A stretch of DNA of 64,000 nucleotides from Hyphomicrobiales bacterium (GCA_017305535.1 JAFKKN010000002.1:516687-580686), one strand, 5' to 3'. Numbered from the stretch's first letter, positions 46,486 to 55,823 are shown. A program made the numbers and translations. The notes: generated by a model from the sequence alone, not told the origin.

Positions 46486-47367
46486 ATGCCCGAACTCCCC
46501 GAAGTCGAAACCGTGCGTCGCGGCTTGCAGCCGGCGATGGAGGGGGCGCGCATCATCCGCGCCGAAACCCGCCGCGCGGATCTGCGCTTTCCGTTCCAGC
46601 CGGATTTTTCCGCGCGATTGACCGGCCAGACCGTTACCGGGCTCGGTCGCCGCGCCAAATATCTGATGGCCGATCTCGAATCCGGCGACGTGCTCTTGAT
46701 GCATCTCGGCATGTCCGGCTCGTTCCGCGTGGTGACGGCAGAGGGTGAGGCGACGCCCGGCGAATTTCATTATCCGCGCAATGAGGATCGCGCGCACGAT
46801 CACGTGCTGTTCCAGATGTCGTCGGGCGCGCGCATCATCTTCAACGATCCGCGCCGCTTCGGTTACATGAAGGTGATTGCGCGTGCCGGTCTGGAAGACG
46901 AACCTTTGCTGAAAGGCCTTGGGCCGGAGCCGCTCGGCAACGCTTTCGACGCGGCGATGCTGGCCAAGGCGACGGCGGGCAAGGCTACGAGTCTGAAGGC
47001 AGCGCTGCTGGATCAGCGTGTCGTTGCCGGCCTCGGCAACATCTATGTCTGCGAGGCGCTGTTTCGCTCGCATCTGTCGCCGAAGCGGAAGGCCGCGACG
47101 CTCGCGGACAAGAAGAACGCGCCGACCGATCATGCCAAGCGGCTGGTGACCTCGATCCACGAGGTGCTGAACCAGGCGATCGAAGCCGGCGGCTCGTCGC
47201 TGCGCGACCATCGCCAGACCTCGGGCGAACTCGGCTACTTCCAGCACTCGTTCCAGGTCTACGATCGCGAAGGCGAAAAGTGCCGAACGCGCGGCTGCGG
47301 CGGCACCGTGAAGCGCTTCGTGCAAAACGGCCGCTCGACGTTCTGGTGTCCGAGCTGTCAGAAATAA
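46486..47367 (+). CDS. mutM: Formamidopyrimidine-DNA glycosylase
   Basis: Removes 8-oxoguanine and ring-opened purines and cuts the abasic site. The 293-residue product begins [14 protein letters not shown], with the catalytic N-terminal proline (after Met removal) and Glu. The H2TH region includes [20 protein letters not shown]. The C-terminal zinc finger has CRTRGCGG and CPSCQK, giving the four Cys. Confidence 0.97.
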   Translation: MPELPEVETVRRGLQPAMEGARIIRAETRRADLRFPFQPDFSARLTGQTVTGLGRRAKYLMADLESGDVLLMHLGMSGSFRVVTAEGEATPGEFHYPRNEDRAHDHVLFQMSSGARIIFNDPRRFGYMKVIARAGLEDEPLLKGLGPEPLGNAFDAAMLAKATAGKATSLKAALLDQRVVAGLGNIYVCEALFRSHLSPKRKAATLADKKNAPTDHAKRLVTSIHEVLNQAIEAGGSSLRDHRQTSGELGYFQHSFQVYDREGEKCRTRGCGGTVKRFVQNGRSTFWCPSCQK

Positions 47368-47403
47368 CGATAGAGAATTTCCGTTTTTGACGGAATTATC
47401 CGC

Positions 47404-47500
47404 CGTCATGCGCGGACTTGATCCGCGCATCCATCTTTTTGAAAAGGATGGATTGCCGGGTCAAGCCCGGCAATGACATCGTCAAGCCCGGCAATGACAT
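47404..47500. repeat. REP-like repeat with a small tandem duplication
   Basis: Starts CGTCATGCGCGGACTTGATC and ends with two 20-bp copies of a unit beginning TCAAGCCCGGCAATGACATC (47461 and about 47482). It belongs to the CGTCATG family and lies between mutM and the convergent permease gene. Confidence 0.7.
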
Positions 47501-47555
47501 CTCTGCGATGTACCGCTCACGCGCTGCATCGCGCCCGGGATGCAAACCAATGCGA

Positions 47556-48419
47556 TTACGCCGCGTGGCTGCGCGTCGCCAACCGGTAGAGCGCGCGGGC
47601 GCCGGCGTCGAGCAGGAAGCCGAGCAGGCCGATCATCAGCACCGTCGCCATCAGTTCGGAATAGGCGAGGCGATCGCGGGTATCGAGGATGAAGTAGCCG
47701 AGACCAGCGGAAACGCCGAGCATCTCGCACGGCACCAGCACGATCCAGACGATGCCGATGGCGAGCCGCAATCCGGTCAGCACATGGCCGAGCACGCCGG
47801 GCAGGATGACGTGCCACAGCGTTTCCCAGCGCGTTGCGGCGAGGCTGGATGCAAGACTGAGCCACGCCGGTTGCAGGCGGCGTACACCCTCGGCGGTGTT
47901 GAGCACGATGGGCCACACTGCTGCGAACGCCAGCATGAAATAGATCGGATCGTCGCCGACGCCGAACACCATCACCGCGATCGGCATCCACGACAGCGGT
48001 GAAATCATGCGCAGGAATTGGAACGCGGGCGACGTTGCGGAATTGAGCCGCTGGAAGCTGCCGATGGCGAGGCCGAGCGGCACGCCGACCAGAAGCGCCA
48101 AGCCGAGGCCGACAAGAACGCGGCGCAGGCTCACCAGGATATGCACCGGCAGGTCCGGCCCGCTGAGCAGCACGATCAGCTTCGGAATCGCGGTGGTCGG
48201 CGAGAAGTGCCGGATGAATCCGTCCGGCGATGCGAGCACATCGGTGCCGAGCCACCAGAGCACGAGCAGCGCCAGCAATCCGCCGGCGCCGAGAGCGGTG
48301 TTGCGCCACGCGCCGAGTGTCAGCCACTGCGGCTTCGCGGGACCGGTTGCACGGTCCGGCTGCGCAAGCGCACGTCGTTCTGCGCGTGTGAAACTGTCGG
48401 TGGGCCAGCTCATGCTCAT
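47556..48419 (-). CDS. ABC transporter permease (nitrate/sulfonate/taurine type)
   Basis: Inner-membrane permease of a BPD-type importer. The 287-residue product has a short cytoplasmic start, then about six membrane helices (GALLAL-type segment near 45-62) and the EAA-like loop SLASSLAATRWETLWHVILP. The start overlaps the substrate-binding-protein stop (ATGA). It is the last gene of the 52.2-to-47.6 kb unit. The imported substrate cannot be read. Confidence 0.9.
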   Translation of the reverse strand: MSMSWPTDSFTRAERRALAQPDRATGPAKPQWLTLGAWRNTALGAGGLLALLVLWWLGTDVLASPDGFIRHFSPTTAIPKLIVLLSGPDLPVHILVSLRRVLVGLGLALLVGVPLGLAIGSFQRLNSATSPAFQFLRMISPLSWMPIAVMVFGVGDDPIYFMLAFAAVWPIVLNTAEGVRRLQPAWLSLASSLAATRWETLWHVILPGVLGHVLTGLRLAIGIVWIVLVPCEMLGVSAGLGYFILDTRDRLAYSELMATVLMIGLLGFLLDAGARALYRLATRSHAA

Positions 48420-49618
48420 GCTGCGATCACTTCGCTGCGGGTGAATGTCTCCGGCAGGCCGAAGGCGGCCATGCCGCCGCTGGCGAGAATCGCTTTCTTC
48501 ACAAAGTTGTCGTCGACCAGTTCGCGCCCGGCGGCGGCCGGATCGAGCGCGTCGAGGAAGCCGCGATCGCCTTCCACCAGCGTATCCTTGAGCCGGCGCA
48601 CCAGTTCCTCGGTGTAGCTCGGATAAGGGTACGGCTGGAAATCGATGCGGCGCTCGCGCCAGTCGGCGTGCTTGATCGCGCCGCTCTTGACGTAAATGCT
48701 TTCATCGCTCGGCGGCGGCGCCAGCACCTTGGTCAGCACCTCGACGTTGTGCGGGGTGTACTGGTTCGGATTGTCCTTCGACAGCAGCGCGGCGGTTTCG
48801 GCGCGATGATCGCGGGTCCACAACTGCGCCTTCACCATGGCGTTGACGGCGCGCTGCACCCATTCCGGACGCTGCTGGATGTCGCGCTCGTGCATGAAGA
48901 CGAGGCAGCAGGCGTGATCCTTCCAGACGTCGCCGGTGAAGCGCAGCATCTTGCCGACGCCGAGCACTTCGCTGGCGGCGTTGAACGGTTCGGCCACGAT
49001 GTAGCCGCTGATCTGCTTCGAGGCGAGCGCCGGCACCATGTCAGCGGGGGCCATCACCACGAGGTTGACTTCGTTGGCGGCGGGTTTTCCAGTGCGCTTC
49101 GACACCGGCGTCAGGCCGTTCTCGCGCAGCAGGATTTGCAGCACGACGTTGTGGATCGAGTACCAGAACGGAATCGCGACGGTGGTGCCGCCGAGATCCT
49201 TCACGCTGTTGATGTGCGGCAGCACGCTGAGGCCCGAGCCGCTGGTGTGATTCCACGCGACCACTTTCGCGGGAGCCTTGCTGCCGAAGCGCGCCCACAC
49301 CGTCATCGGTGACAGCAGATGCACGGCGTTGACCTGACCGGAGATGAAGGCTTCCAGCACCTGCGCCCAGCTTCGCAGCCGCACCGGCTTTTCAGCCTTG
49401 ATGCCTTGCTCTTCAAAAAAACCTTTGCCGTGCGCCACCAGGAGCGGCGTCGCGTCGGTGATCGGCAGATAGCCGATCCGCAGCGGCGCGTTGGCGTCTT
49501 GCGCGCGCGCTTCATAAGCGCGCAACAGCGGCGCGGCGCCGCCGGCCGTCAGGAGTGCGGAGAGCTTCAGCATCTGCCGGCGTGAAACATCGAAGCGGGT
49601 AAACTCATCGGCGGACAT
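48416..49618 (-). CDS. ABC transporter substrate-binding protein (CmpA/NrtA/SsuA type)
   Basis: Periplasmic binding protein with a Tat-like leader: DVSRRQMLKLSALLTAGGAA, cleavage expected near ARAQDA. The mature protein starts PLRIGYLPITDATPLLVAHG, typical of the nitrate/bicarbonate/sulfonate family, and includes GTTVAIPFWYSIHNVVLQIL and MAPADMVPALASKQISGYIV. The 400-residue length fits. ATG at 49618 is used; upstream codons to 49783 are a shadow. It sits between the ATPase and permease genes. Confidence 0.92.
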   Translation of the reverse strand: MSADEFTRFDVSRRQMLKLSALLTAGGAAPLLRAYEARAQDANAPLRIGYLPITDATPLLVAHGKGFFEEQGIKAEKPVRLRSWAQVLEAFISGQVNAVHLLSPMTVWARFGSKAPAKVVAWNHTSGSGLSVLPHINSVKDLGGTTVAIPFWYSIHNVVLQILLRENGLTPVSKRTGKPAANEVNLVVMAPADMVPALASKQISGYIVAEPFNAASEVLGVGKMLRFTGDVWKDHACCLVFMHERDIQQRPEWVQRAVNAMVKAQLWTRDHRAETAALLSKDNPNQYTPHNVEVLTKVLAPPPSDESIYVKSGAIKHADWRERRIDFQPYPYPSYTEELVRRLKDTLVEGDRGFLDALDPAAAGRELVDDNFVKKAILASGGMAAFGLPETFTRSEVIAA

Positions 49619-49671
49619 GGCAGACCTTTCAGGTATCGTTTCGCGCGGGCGTACTAGCACCACGATGAGAA

Positions 49672-50490
49672 TCAGGCGGCGCGGCGTGGCGCGGTGTCGC
49701 GCAGCGTCGAGAGGATATCGACGCGGATCGCGCCGAGTTCGGCGATGAAATCCTCGCGCGGCTTCGGCAGATCGATGCGCCACTCGCCGATCACGGAGGC
49801 CGGCGCGCCGCCGAGCAGCAGGATGCGGTCGGACACCAGCAGCGCTTCGTCGATATCGTGGGTGATCAGGATCGCGGCGGTGCGGAAGTCGCGCACCACT
49901 TTCAGCAAAAGATGCTGCATCTCGGTGCGCGTGACTTCGTCGAGCGCGCCGAAGGGTTCGTCGAGCAGCAGGATTTCCGGCTTGCGCGCGAGGCAGCGCG
50001 CCAGCGCCGTGCGCTGCGCCATGCCGCCGGAGAGTTCAGCGGGAAATTTGCGGCGCGATTGCGTGAGCCCGACTTCGCGGATCGCCATCTCGACGCGCGC
50101 TTCGCTCTCGGTGCGCGATTGCTTCGGCTGGTGCTTGAAATCGAGGCCGAAAGCGACGTTCTTCTCAAGCGTCAGCCACGGCAGCAGGCTCGGGTCCTGA
50201 AACGCCACCGCAACGCGCGGATGCACGCCGTCGAGCGGCGCGCCGTTCATGGTCACGGTGCCGCTGGTCGGCGATTGCAGACCCGCAAGCACGCGCAACA
50301 GGCTGGATTTGCCGACGCCGCTGGAGCCGAGCAGGCTCACCGTCTCGCCCGGAGCCAATGCGAAATCGAATCCCTCGATCGTCGCGCGCGACTGGCCGGG
50401 ATAGCGTAGCGCAACGTCACGTGCTTGCAGCACCGGTGTTTCAAGCGCCAGTGCCTCGTGTCGCGAAGTGTGAAAAGCGAGCTGGGTCAT
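49672..50490 (-). CDS. ABC transporter ATP-binding protein (SsuB/TauB type)
   Basis: ATPase of the same importer. The 272-residue product has Walker A GSSGVGKS at 55-62, signature LSGGM at 153-157, Walker B ILLLDEP at 173-179 and ITHDIDEALLVSDRI. It starts four bases after the acyl-CoA-dehydrogenase-like gene stop, so the two are coupled in one transcript. Confidence 0.92.
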   Translation of the reverse strand: MTQLAFHTSRHEALALETPVLQARDVALRYPGQSRATIEGFDFALAPGETVSLLGSSGVGKSSLLRVLAGLQSPTSGTVTMNGAPLDGVHPRVAVAFQDPSLLPWLTLEKNVAFGLDFKHQPKQSRTESEARVEMAIREVGLTQSRRKFPAELSGGMAQRTALARCLARKPEILLLDEPFGALDEVTRTEMQHLLLKVVRDFRTAAILITHDIDEALLVSDRILLLGGAPASVIGEWRIDLPKPREDFIAELGAIRVDILSTLRDTAPRRAA

Positions 50491-50494
50491 GGCG

Positions 50495-51595
50495 TCACGC
50501 GATGGCGGAAATCGCCGCCGGTTGTTCGTGGATTTGCAGCGACAGCTTCAACTGTACGATGCTCGGTGTGATGATCGGCAGGAACGCGGCCTCGCGCTGA
50601 CGGCGCTGAAAGCCTTCGCCGGGACCGGAGAGATAGGCGCGTCCGCCCGCGGCGTAGAGCTCGAGCTGCAAGGCGTCCGCCGCGATTTCGGCGAGACGAA
50701 TGCGCAGACGGAACAGTTGCGCCGGATGTTCGATGAAGCGGTTGCCATTCAGGCCGTCGCGCAATGCCGCCTCGGCGGCGCGCAATGCGGCTTCGAGTTC
50801 GATCACCGGCTGCGCCAGCACGTCGCGATCGCGATTGAGGCGCGCACCGGCTTCCGAGAGTGCGCGGCGGGCGAGGCCGCTCGACATCGCACATTGCAGC
50901 GCCAGGAACGCCGGCCGCACCTTCGGCAGCCATTCGCTGGCGTTCCTGTGCAGGATGCGATCCTCGCCGATGCGGACGTTGTCGATCTTGAGTGCAGCGG
51001 TGCTGGTGGCGCGCATCGCCATCAGGTCGAGATCGGTGGAGCGTTCAAGCCCAGCGTCGTCGGATGACAGCACCGCGACGAACGCCGGCGAATGGCCGTC
51101 GCCCTGTATGGCGGCGGCGACATCGAAGCCGTCGAGGCGCAGATTGGTGACCCATGGCAATTTGCCGTCGACGCGCAGGCCGAAATCCTGCCGCTGCGCC
51201 TTGATCTGCAATTCCTCGATGCCGGAGAGGAATTTCATCGCGTTGGACAGGCCGGTGGCGCCGGCGCGGCAGCCGGCCAGAAGCTCCGGCAGCAGCTTTT
51301 CGCGCAATGCCGCGTTAGGCGATTGCAGCAAATATTCGATGAAGGTGCGGTGACCCCAGAACACGAATCCCGCCGCCAGCGACCGTTCCGACACTGAGCT
51401 GATCGCCGCGACGGCATCGTTGATGTCGCCGCCGCTGCCGCCATGCGCCACCGGCACGCCGATGCGAAACAGGCCAGCGTCGGCGAGGCGCGGCAGCACC
51501 TGCGCCGCCGCGTCGTTGCTGGTGTCGAGATGCGTGGCCGTTTGGTCGAGCCAGGCGGTGAGATCGGCGGCAAGATCGTGGGCGGGGGTGGTCAT
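50495..51595 (-). CDS. Acyl-CoA dehydrogenase-like flavoprotein
   Basis: A 366-residue member of the acyl-CoA dehydrogenase fold, closer in style to the sulfur-acquisition (SfnB/DszC-like) oxidases than to fatty-acid enzymes. Features are LFRIGVPVAHGGSGGDINDA, SVSERSLAAGFVFWGHRTFI, KLPWVTNLRLDGFDVAAAIQ and the helical C-terminus with YAAGGRAYLSG. The catalytic Glu cannot be placed with confidence. The neighbouring importer suggests that it acts on the imported compound. ATG at 51595 is chosen. Confidence 0.85.
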   Translation of the reverse strand: MTTPAHDLAADLTAWLDQTATHLDTSNDAAAQVLPRLADAGLFRIGVPVAHGGSGGDINDAVAAISSVSERSLAAGFVFWGHRTFIEYLLQSPNAALREKLLPELLAGCRAGATGLSNAMKFLSGIEELQIKAQRQDFGLRVDGKLPWVTNLRLDGFDVAAAIQGDGHSPAFVAVLSSDDAGLERSTDLDLMAMRATSTAALKIDNVRIGEDRILHRNASEWLPKVRPAFLALQCAMSSGLARRALSEAGARLNRDRDVLAQPVIELEAALRAAEAALRDGLNGNRFIEHPAQLFRLRIRLAEIAADALQLELYAAGGRAYLSGPGEGFQRRQREAAFLPIITPSIVQLKLSLQIHEQPAAISAIA

Positions 51596-51606
51596 GATCT
51601 GTGCCT

Positions 51607-52182
51607 TTACTCGGCCGCGACGGCGGTGGGTGCGCCGTTCCAGGCGTAAGGCTGAAGCTGCGGGTTGAGGTCCGGCTTGCCGAGGTTGTTGGCGAAGTTG
51701 CACAGCGTCGCGAGACTAACGCCGAGCACCACTTCAAGCGCGTTGGCATCGTTGAAACCGGCGGCCTTGAAGGTTGCGAGCTCAGCGTCCGCCACTGCGC
51801 CGCGACTGCGGATCACGGCGCGGGTGAAGTCGGCGACAGCGTTCAGCTTGGCGTCCGGCACCTTGGCGTTGGCGCGCAGCGCGTTGACGACGTCTTCCTT
51901 CAGGCCGGCCTTCTTGGTGGCGACGGCGGTGTGGCCGGCGACGCAGAAGCCGCAGCCGTGGGTCGCGGCGGCGGTGATCTGCACTGCTTCGCGCTCCGCC
52001 AGCGACAGCCCGCTGCGGGCATTGATGCCGGAGACGGTCTGGTAGGTTTCCAGCGCCACCGGTGCGTTGGCTAAAAGGCCGATCAGGTTCGGGATGAAGC
52101 CATTGGCCTTTTCGGCCTTGGTGACGCCTTCGCGCGAGGCTTCGGGGGCGGTTTCGACGGTGAGAATGGGCAAACGGGCCAT
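51607..52182 (-). CDS. Carboxymuconolactone decarboxylase/AhpD-like protein
   Basis: A 191-residue AhpD-fold protein with the redox pair in ATHGCGFCVAGHTAVAT (CxxC followed by His). The N-terminus reads MARLPILTVETAPEASREGV. Family members are peroxidase-like or decarboxylases; the CxxC suggests a thiol-redox role. It is the first gene of the unit that contains the flavoprotein and the ABC importer. ATG at 52182 gives the family start; an in-frame ATG at 52197 adds five residues. Confidence 0.9.
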   Translation of the reverse strand: MARLPILTVETAPEASREGVTKAEKANGFIPNLIGLLANAPVALETYQTVSGINARSGLSLAEREAVQITAAATHGCGFCVAGHTAVATKKAGLKEDVVNALRANAKVPDAKLNAVADFTRAVIRSRGAVADAELATFKAAGFNDANALEVVLGVSLATLCNFANNLGKPDLNPQLQPYAWNGAPTAVAAE

Positions 52183-52514
52183 GGAAGGCTCCTCCAACAG
52201 GGATCACTTGACCGGATCGGCGCCGTTGCGTCGGTCGCGTCGTCTTCAATTGATACCGGTGTAGCAAATTTCTATCGTTAGAGGCGCCGATGTGGAAAAT
52301 AACAAAACATCATTCGCTGAAATTAGCGTATATGGGAGAAAATTCTCCCTTCGGCGAGCGGGGGAGAAAGTTCACCTGTAGGCATAAGAGCAGTCGCCGC
52401 TCGTCGGTGGCGGAAAGGAACTTGGGTCGAAAATTTTGCCTTCAGGCGCGATAATCAGGTCGGCTGGCGCGTTTGCCATCTTTAAGGGCGAGCCGCCGCC
52501 TGCATCAGGCACTC

Positions 52515-52604
52515 CGTCATGCCCGGGCTTGTCCCGGGCATCCACGATCTGAGGCGATCGCAAAAGGAAAGGCGTGGATGGCCGGGACAAGCCCGGCCAT
52601 GACG
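52515..52604. repeat. REP-like intergenic palindrome
   Basis: Opens CGTCATGCCCGGGCTTGTCC and closes AGCCCGGCCATGACG, with GCGTGGATGGCCGGGAC inside. Same family as 5596-5725. Confidence 0.8.
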
Positions 52605-52668
52605 GCGGAGAGGGCAGGGTGTTCGATTGAACTCAGAGTCAGTCGTTCTTGAGTCTTCGCCACGCCGG

Positions 52669-52745
52669 CATTGCGAGGAGCGATAGCGACGAAGCAATCC
52701 GGCCCCTTTGAGCAAGACTGGATTGCTTCGCTTCTCGCAATGACG
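52669..52745. repeat. intergenic repeat of the ATTGCGAGGAGCG type
   Basis: Opens CATTGCGAGGAGCGATAGCG, contains ACGAAGCAATCC and its inverse GGATTGCTTCG, and closes TTCTCGCAATGACG. A related copy lies at 63083-63203. Confidence 0.8.
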
Positions 52746-52792
52746 ATCGAAAGCGGGCGGCTAGCAGTCAGCGCCCGAAAGCCAGTCGCGTC

Positions 52793-52993
52793 TCAGTCCA
52801 GCGGCCGCGCTTCTTCCGGGAGCATGATCGGGATGCCGTCGCGGATCGGGTAGGCGAGTTTGGCGGAGCGCGAAATCAACTCCTGCCGCGCAGCGTCGAA
52901 TTCCAGCGGTCCCTTGGTGAGCGGGCACACCAGAATCTCCAGCAGTTTGCGATCGACGCTGGATTCAGAATGCTCGTTCTGGGGCATGGTCAT
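52793..52993 (-). CDS. Trm112 family protein
   Basis: A 66-residue Trm112/YcaR-like protein ([38 protein letters not shown]). In this family it serves as a small partner or activator; this member keeps only one of the zinc-site Cys. ATG at 52993 or 52987 are both possible. Confidence 0.9.
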   Translation of the reverse strand: MTMPQNEHSESSVDRKLLEILVCPLTKGPLEFDAARQELISRSAKLAYPIRDGIPIMLPEEARPLD

Positions 52994-53018
52994 CTCCGGT
53001 AAAATCTCCCGTTCTTTA

Positions 53019-53582
53019 TCACACCTTGCCGGACTGGCGACGGCCTTGCGGGGCCACGATCCGGATCAATTCCGCGATCGCGTCCTGCTGTTGCTTCCGC
53101 GCAAGCTGTCGGTCGCTCAGCGTGAAGCCCACGAAAGCCCAGTAAAGAATTTGCGCCTGCGCCGTCGCGCGGGCTGACGGCCATCCGGATTTTTCCAGCA
53201 GGCTCGCGATGTAGGACACCCGTCGGCGGTCGATCGCATCCACCGCCTTGCGCGCGAGCGGCTCGTGCATCGCCCAGCCGCGAATCGCCGCTTCGGTCGC
53301 AAGCCGGGTGTCGAACGCGGTGCGGATCAGCCGTCGCAAGGCGTCCTCGCTGCGGCCTTCGGTTTCGAGCGCGGCGATGACGCGTTCGGCGGCGACCTCG
53401 CGCCAATAATCGAGCAGCGCGGCGTGAAAAGCGGCGACGTCGGTGAAGTGCCAATAGAAACTGCCGCGCGAGACGCCCATGGCTTTCGCCAGCGGTTCCG
53501 CCTTGAGCGCGACGAAGCCGCTGGTCGTCAGCGTCTTGAGGCCTTGTTTGAGCCAGTCGGTGGCCGAAAGCTGATCTGTCAT
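53019..53582 (-). CDS. TetR family transcriptional regulator
   Basis: A 187-residue repressor: the N-terminal helix-turn-helix ([20 protein letters not shown] followed by [20 protein letters not shown]) and a helical ligand domain. The ATG at 53582 begins [12 protein letters not shown]; the longer frame to 53636 runs through the operator region. It is divergent from the membrane protein gene and shares a palindrome with it, so it probably controls both. Confidence 0.92.
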   Translation of the reverse strand: MTDQLSATDWLKQGLKTLTTSGFVALKAEPLAKAMGVSRGSFYWHFTDVAAFHAALLDYWREVAAERVIAALETEGRSEDALRRLIRTAFDTRLATEAAIRGWAMHEPLARKAVDAIDRRRVSYIASLLEKSGWPSARATAQAQILYWAFVGFTLSDRQLARKQQQDAIAELIRIVAPQGRRQSGKV

Positions 53583-53632
53583 GCGTCCACCATACACGAC
53601 TGTATTGACGCGGGCAAAGGTCGGGTGTACGA

Positions 53633-53650
53633 CCATACATATATGTATGG
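53633..53650. promoter_or_regulatory. 18-bp perfect palindrome, probable TetR operator
   Basis: CCATACATATATGTATGG is its own reverse complement and lies between the divergent tetR and membrane-protein genes. A second half-site pair, ATACA (53592-53596) with TGTAT (53601-53605), flanks TTGACG at 53605-53610, a -35-like box. Confidence 0.7.
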
Positions 53651-53658
53651 AGGGTCCG

Positions 53659-54009
53659 ATGCGGGATGTTTTCCTTCAAATCGCCGGCGTCGTCGCAATC
53701 GCCGTCGCGCTGATCCATGCCGTCCTGAGCGAAACCAAACTGTTTCCGCACGTCACCGTGACACCGCCGCGTTTACAGTTGCTGGTGCGCCTGGTCTGGC
53801 ATTGCAGCACCGTGGCGTGGATCGCCGGCGGCGCGCTCCTGATCGCAACGCCGTATTTCGAATCGCAGACGGCGCGGCACTGGATCGTGGCGACGATGGC
53901 GGCGAATTATCTGTTTGCGACGCTGGTCAACGCCTGGGCGACGCGCGGTCGCCATTTCGGCTGGGTTCTGCTCGGCGCGGTGTCGGCCTTTGCGATCGCG
54001 GGGTACTAA
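53659..54009 (+). CDS. small four-helix membrane protein
   Basis: A 116-residue protein with about four hydrophobic segments (FLQIAGVVAIAVALIHAVL, VRLVWHCSTVAWIAGGALLI, WIVATMAANYLFATLV and FGWVLLGAVSAFAIAGY). No function is recognised. ATG at 53659 has GGAGGG about 6 bases upstream; ATG at 53647 is also possible. The divergent TetR gene and the palindrome suggest that it is the target of that regulator. Confidence 0.8.
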   Translation: MRDVFLQIAGVVAIAVALIHAVLSETKLFPHVTVTPPRLQLLVRLVWHCSTVAWIAGGALLIATPYFESQTARHWIVATMAANYLFATLVNAWATRGRHFGWVLLGAVSAFAIAGY

Positions 54010-54039
54010 AGGTTTTCTGCCGGCGATGGAATCACCCGT

Positions 54040-54150
54040 CGTCATGCGCGGACGTGATCCGCGCATCCATCTCCCCTGAGATGATGGATCGCCGGATCAC
54101 AGGCGAGCGAAGCGACGCCGTTCCTCGAACGGCAATGTCCGGCAATGACG
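54040..54150. repeat. REP-like repeat of the CGTCATGCGCGG type
   Basis: Starts CGTCATGCGCGGACGTGATC and ends GGCAATGTCCGGCAATGACG, and contains GCGAGCGAAGCGACGCCGTT, the same core seen at 5680 and in the terminal tandem array. It lies between two convergent genes. Confidence 0.75.
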
Positions 54151-54185
54151 TTTCCGTCAAAACGTGAAACGCTCCAAGCGGGCAA

Positions 54186-54860
54186 CTACTGCAACGGCGG
54201 GTCGCCGCTGGTGCGCTTCTTGGCGAGGTCCATTTCGGTGACGGCGATCAGGATTTCCGCGCGGGTCTTCAGGTCCGGTGCTTCCAGCATCGCCTGTTTC
54301 TCGGCCGGGCCGTAAGGCGACATCATCGCCAGCGCGTTGACCAGCGCTTCGTTCGGCGCCTTCTCGATGCCTTCCCAATCGACCTTGAGGTGATTGACCT
54401 TGAGGAAATCGGACAACACTTCGAGCAGCGTGGCGCGGTCGACGTCGCCCTCGCCCTTGCGCGCGGTGAAGTCGTCGGCAAAGGGAAACAGGTCGACCTT
54501 GCATTGACGATACGGTGTCAGCACCGACAGCTCCTCGACCACCTTGAAGCGTGAGACGCCGGTAAGTTCGAGGAGGTAACGGCCGTCACCGGATTCGGCG
54601 AGCTGGGTGATGCGGCCGAGGCAGCCGACCTTGAACAGCGTCGGATAATCAGGATTGCTGGTATGCGCGGCATCGGGCTGGATCATGCCGATCAGGCGAT
54701 GGCCGTCGCGGAACGCATCGTCGACCATCGCGAGATAGCGCGGCTCGAAGATGTTGAGCGGCATCTGGCCGCGCGGCAGCAGCAGTGCGCCCGGCAGTGG
54801 AAATACCGGGATCACTTCCGGAAGATCGGCGGGGCCGCGATATTCGGCGTTGATCGGCAT
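54186..54860 (-). CDS. Lon protease N-terminal domain (LON-SB) protein
   Basis: A 224-residue stand-alone LON substrate-binding domain: IPVFPLPGALLLPRGQMPLN, IFEPRYLAMVDDAF and VGCLGRITQLAESGDGRYLL. It has no ATPase or protease part. The role of these proteins is not established. It is next to the thioredoxin-TPR gene on the same strand. Confidence 0.9.
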   Translation of the reverse strand: MPINAEYRGPADLPEVIPVFPLPGALLLPRGQMPLNIFEPRYLAMVDDAFRDGHRLIGMIQPDAAHTSNPDYPTLFKVGCLGRITQLAESGDGRYLLELTGVSRFKVVEELSVLTPYRQCKVDLFPFADDFTARKGEGDVDRATLLEVLSDFLKVNHLKVDWEGIEKAPNEALVNALAMMSPYGPAEKQAMLEAPDLKTRAEILIAVTEMDLAKKRTSGDPPLQ

Positions 54861-54902
54861 GGCTGGCCCTGACCTTGCGGGATGATGCCTTGTGGGTTGA
54901 TC

Positions 54903-55823
54903 CTACGAGAACAGAATCGTCGACAGGCGCCTGCGACCTTCGATGGTCGCATCGTCGGCGCCGCCCCAGGCCTCGAAGAATTGCACGAGTTGCTTGCGCG
55001 CGCCGTCGTCGTTCCATTTGCGGTCGCGTTTGACGATTTCAAGCAGGTGTTGTGTCGCGTCGCCGCGCTTGCCGGCGGCATTGAGCGCGGTGGCAAGATC
55101 GAACCGCGCCTGATGATCGAGCGGATTGGCGGCGACCTTCTGTTCCAACTCAGCGACGGGACCGAGCGAGGTCGCCTGCTCGGCGAGATCGATCACGGCT
55201 TGCACGGCGCTGATGGCCGCGTCCGCGCGCTTGGCTTCCGGCACCAGCGCCAGGGTCTGCTTGGCTTGTTCGATCGCGCCGCTCTCGGCGTAGCAGCGCG
55301 CGAGGCCGGCGAGCGCCGGAATGTTGGCGGCATCGGCGGCGAGGATTTCCGAATAGATCGCGGCGGCGGTCGAGAGGTCACCGGCCGCCTGCGCGGCTTC
55401 GGCTTCCTTGAGAAGGTCGGCGATATCGCCGGCGGCATCGGGAATGCCCGCGGTCAGCTTGTCGATGAAGGCTGCCACCTGGCTTTCCGGCAGCGCGCCC
55501 ATGAAACCGTCGGCCGGCTGGCCATTGACGAAGGCGATCACCGCCGGGATCGACTGGATGCCCATCTGACCCGGAATGGCCGGATGCTCGTCGATGTTCA
55601 TCTTGACCAGCTTGACCTTGCCCTTGGCGGCGCGGACGGCCTTTTCGATGATCGGCGTCAATTGCTTGCAGGGGCCGCACCACGGCGCCCAGAAGTCGAT
55701 CAGAACCGGCTGGCGCTTCGATTCCTCGATGACGTCCTTCATGAATGTCTGCGTGGTGGTGTCCTTGATGAGATCGGCCGTTGCCGGCGGCGTCGCGCCG
55801 TCACCCTGCTCAAGAATTGTCAC
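54903..55823 (-). CDS. Thioredoxin-TPR protein (CnoX/YbbN type)
   Basis: A 306-residue protein with an N-terminal thioredoxin domain (WAPWCGPCK active site, GIQSIPAVIAFVNG cis-Pro loop) and a C-terminal helical TPR-like half (LAGLARCYAESGAIEQAKQT). E. coli CnoX/YbbN is a chaperedoxin that passes clients to GroEL; this is the likely role. GTG at 55823 with AGGTGAGG is preferred over the upstream frame to 55916. A candidate promoter lies at 55984-55989. Confidence 0.93.
   Translation of the reverse strand: MTILEQGDGATPPATADLIKDTTTQTFMKDVIEESKRQPVLIDFWAPWCGPCKQLTPIIEKAVRAAKGKVKLVKMNIDEHPAIPGQMGIQSIPAVIAFVNGQPADGFMGALPESQVAAFIDKLTAGIPDAAGDIADLLKEAEAAQAAGDLSTAAAIYSEILAADAANIPALAGLARCYAESGAIEQAKQTLALVPEAKRADAAISAVQAVIDLAEQATSLGPVAELEQKVAANPLDHQARFDLATALNAAGKRGDATQHLLEIVKRDRKWNDDGARKQLVQFFEAWGGADDATIEGRRRLSTILFS

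Larger units (their letters stand above)
52183..52792. other. 610-base intergenic region upstream of the AhpD-like gene
   Basis: No gene seen. It holds an AT-rich dip (about 52255-52345) containing GGGAGAA (52334-52340) inverted as TTCTCCC (52343-52349), and two repeats (52515-52604, 52669-52745). The AT-rich part is the likely promoter and operator region of the minus-strand unit. Confidence 0.5.
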
